This document shows, in pieces, positions 62,328 to 64,000 of a stretch of 64,000 bases of DNA. Position numbers and translations under genes: made by a program. The notes under the pieces were generated by a model that saw only the letters and a list, made by a program, of their open reading frames with translations, was not told where the DNA came from and did not search any database. Source of the stretch: CBDAUN01 sp965200645. GTDB taxonomy: Bacteria > Pseudomonadota > Gammaproteobacteria > Arenicellales > JAJDZL01. Within the stretch, counting starts at the first letter, position 1. Each line of letters starts with the position of its first letter. The stretch lies in assembly GCA_965200645.1 (NCBI GenBank), contig CBDAUN010000003.1, positions 186,001 through 250,000 on the forward strand, written 5' to 3'.

Positions 62328-63407
62328 CTAGTGATATTGCATTAGCAGTTCGTAGGTGTCGTCTGAAGCTCGCTTGCCTTTGGCAATGCTGAGCGGTGTA
62401 TGTCCTTCTATATTTTCCGCAAGCACGTTAGCTCCAGAATCAATCAATAGGTTAATGACTATATTGTTACCAATTCTATTGCAACATGCCCCGTGTGGGA
62501 GAAAAACTGCACGAGTCTCAGTTGCATCATCTGCCGTTGCAATGTGTAGTGGAGTATTGCCAGCAGAATCCTTCGAGTCGATTTGAGCGCCGTTGTCAAT
62601 CAGAATTTTTGCAGTTTCCTCTGCGTTGAACCAGGCAGCAAAATGCAGTGGTGCTGCCAGGGAGCGATTGCAAGAGTTAACTTCGGCACCGTACTGAAGC
62701 AATTTCGCGGCTACCTCATGGGCATTTGTCGCAGCAGCCATATGTAATGGCGTATTACCGGAACGATCCGTTGCCGAGTAGTTTGCTCCTCTTTTGAGCA
62801 GTGCTTCAGCACCTCCGGCCTGATCAATGGGGCCCATTCCGATCATTGGGAGCATGCTGCCCAAGCATACCGTAACTCGATGGTCAGCGTAATACATTGA
62901 AATCCAGTGAAGTAGCGTTCGATTCTCTTCATCTAGGCCGTCAATGTCGAATCCATTGCGAAGTAGGACGTCGAGCGCATCCCATGCATTAGTGGATAGG
63001 GCACAATGAAGCGGAGTTAGTCCACGATAAGCATAGTGGTCGAATTCAGCGCCGAATTTTCCGAGCAGACCAATAATCTCAACTGAATTTTTTGCCGATG
63101 CAATGTGTAGCGGCGTAAGGTCTCTAATTCTCCAGTAATTGTTACTCTCAATATCGACACTGAAATTTTTGAGTCGTTTACGAAACCCTCTGGTGGAGTT
63201 CACGTTCAGAAATATACCTTGTGAAGCACCGTAATCATTTCTGGCTGCAAAGCACGGATTAGCCCCTTTCTCGAGCAGGTGCCTTACTGCTTGTGGGTTA
63301 TTAGCAATGGTTGCCCAGTGCAAGTGAGTAAATCCAAATTTGTCTTGGATGCCTGGACTTAGTCTTGCTCCAAGTACCTTGCGAAACGATTCAAGTTGAT
63401 CGTGCAT
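62328..63407 (-). CDS. Ankyrin-repeat protein
   Basis: 359 residues from the ATG; a TTG 14 codons earlier is the alternative. At least eight ankyrin-type repeats run through it, seen as repeated TPLHxAxxxNAxExxxxLLxxGAxxN patterns (FTHLHWAT, TPLHIASAKN, TPLHCALSTN, TPLHMAAATN, APLHFAAWFN, TPLHIATADD, TPLSIAKG). It has no signal peptide. Ankyrin arrays bind other proteins; the partner is unknown. Co-directional with the DUF1989 gene, 11 bp apart. Confidence 0.85.
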   Translation of the reverse strand: MHDQLESFRKVLGARLSPGIQDKFGFTHLHWATIANNPQAVRHLLEKGANPCFAARNDYGASQGIFLNVNSTRGFRKRLKNFSVDIESNNYWRIRDLTPLHIASAKNSVEIIGLLGKFGAEFDHYAYRGLTPLHCALSTNAWDALDVLLRNGFDIDGLDEENRTLLHWISMYYADHRVTVCLGSMLPMIGMGPIDQAGGAEALLKRGANYSATDRSGNTPLHMAAATNAHEVAAKLLQYGAEVNSCNRSLAAPLHFAAWFNAEETAKILIDNGAQIDSKDSAGNTPLHIATADDATETRAVFLPHGACCNRIGNNIVINLLIDSGANVLAENIEGHTPLSIAKGKRASDDTYELLMQYH

Positions 63408-63503
63408 CTTTAGGAATTTACCTTTGTAGCATTGTTGGCATTTTAACAAAATAACCGACTATTAAAATAAAATGCAAGTTTCCAAAAATTCAGTTTCAAG
63501 CAA

Positions 63504-64000
63504 ATGAACAATTTTTCCAAAATATTTAAATTTCTTTTGCCAATATTGATCATACTGGTTAGTTTGGGAGGATATTCCTTGCTTGTTCAAGAAGAAGTGC
63601 AAGTTGTGGAAGGCGGCGACGCAAAGAGAACTTGGCCGGTAAATGTGCAAGCAATCGAAAAATCGACGTTGACTCCGACAATTCAGCTTTTTGGGGAAGT
63701 GATTTCCTCAGGTACTGCTAAGTTCAGTTCAATTCTTAATGCCAAAGTACGTGCGGTACACGTGAAGCCGGGTGACTATGTGACAGCGGGTGACGTCATT
63801 ATTGAGTTGGATACAAGAAATATAGAAACGAGAATTTCTCAGATTGAAGCGGGTATTGAGCGAACGGAAGCAGAACTTGAATATGAGTTTCAAAGCAATC
63901 AAACCAATGAAGAAATTTTAGTTCATGAAAAGCAACTACTGGAGCTTGCGACCCAAACCAAGCAACGAATTGAACCGCTGAAAAGCCGAAATCTGGATTC
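63504..64000 (+). CDS. RND efflux periplasmic adaptor (3' end missing)
   Basis: First 165 residues of a membrane fusion protein cut by the window end. A signal anchor lies at about residues 8-25 (FLLPILIILVSLGGYSLL). A lipoyl half-motif follows near residue 80 (AKVRAVHVKPGDYVTAGDVIIELD), then the start of a helical hairpin rich in Glu/Gln. It links an RND or similar pump to the outer membrane; the pump gene probably lies beyond the window. It is divergent from the ankyrin gene. Confidence 0.85.
   Translation, partial: MNNFSKIFKFLLPILIILVSLGGYSLLVQEEVQVVEGGDAKRTWPVNVQAIEKSTLTPTIQLFGEVISSGTAKFSSILNAKVRAVHVKPGDYVTAGDVIIELDTRNIETRISQIEAGIERTEAELEYEFQSNQTNEEILVHEKQLLELATQTKQRIEPLKSRNLD

Overview
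The window is chromosomal DNA of a heterotrophic, probably marine member of the Pseudomonadota. I lean towards Gammaproteobacteria, but the sequence does not settle the class. No rRNA, tRNA, CRISPR array or intact insertion sequence was seen. Most of the window is AT-leaning and packed with catabolic genes for small nitrogen- and sulfur-containing osmolytes and organic acids. Many genes have TTG or GTG starts and 1-10 bp junctions.

Layout. 0-3.2 kb: the end of an acylating aldehyde dehydrogenase (SauS-like), a CoA ligase (SauT-like) and 3-hydroxybutyrate dehydrogenase. 3.2-9.2 kb: an aromatic amino acid decarboxylase, ETF-ubiquinone oxidoreductase, two SDR enzymes and a DUF1989 protein. 9.2-22.8 kb: an ectoine/hydroxyectoine-type catabolic cluster (EutB, DoeB, DoeA, EutC, a PhyH dioxygenase, EutA). 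It runs with a spermidine/putrescine-type ABC importer, and has a divergent FadR-type GntR regulator followed by a dimethylglycine-dehydrogenase-like flavoprotein. 22.8-28.4 kb: HCCA isomerase, acyl-CoA ligase, PhaJ, PhaC and enoyl-CoA hydratase (fatty acid and polyhydroxyalkanoate metabolism).

28.5-36.7 kb is the accessory island and the most interesting part. A visibly more GC-rich operon encodes a three-component NHLM-type peptide exporter: an HlyD adaptor, an ABC transporter with an N-terminal C39 peptidase, and a second large ABC ATPase/permease. About 470 bp downstream, under its own AT-rich promoter, lies a 58-residue peptide with a double-glycine leader and a 27-residue cysteine-free core. 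A strong hairpin follows it. No modifying enzyme is present, so this looks like a minimal export system for a leader peptide whose product I cannot assign to a known family.

36.7-47.8 kb: a thioesterase, a haloacid dehalogenase, an SNase-like secreted protein, a PhyH/DUF1028 pair, a HisN-type phosphatase, an Old Yellow Enzyme, an unusual ferredoxin-reductase fusion, an SDR and a TctCBA tricarboxylate importer. 47.8-55.6 kb: an M20 amidohydrolase, PfkB kinase, peroxiredoxin, a gamma-glutamylation pair (PuuA/PuuB-like), a GlcD-type flavoprotein and a short Fur-family protein. 55.6-64 kb: an unknown protein, AlkB, GloB, a HugZ-like protein, MetC, a PhnZ-type HD oxygenase, a second M20 hydrolase and second DUF1989 protein, an ankyrin-repeat protein and the start of an RND efflux adaptor cut by the window end.

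Taken together, the host genes import and dismantle compatible solutes, amines, sulfonates or phosphonates and carboxylates, feeding acyl-CoA and PHA metabolism. The exporter island is foreign to that theme and was probably acquired horizontally.
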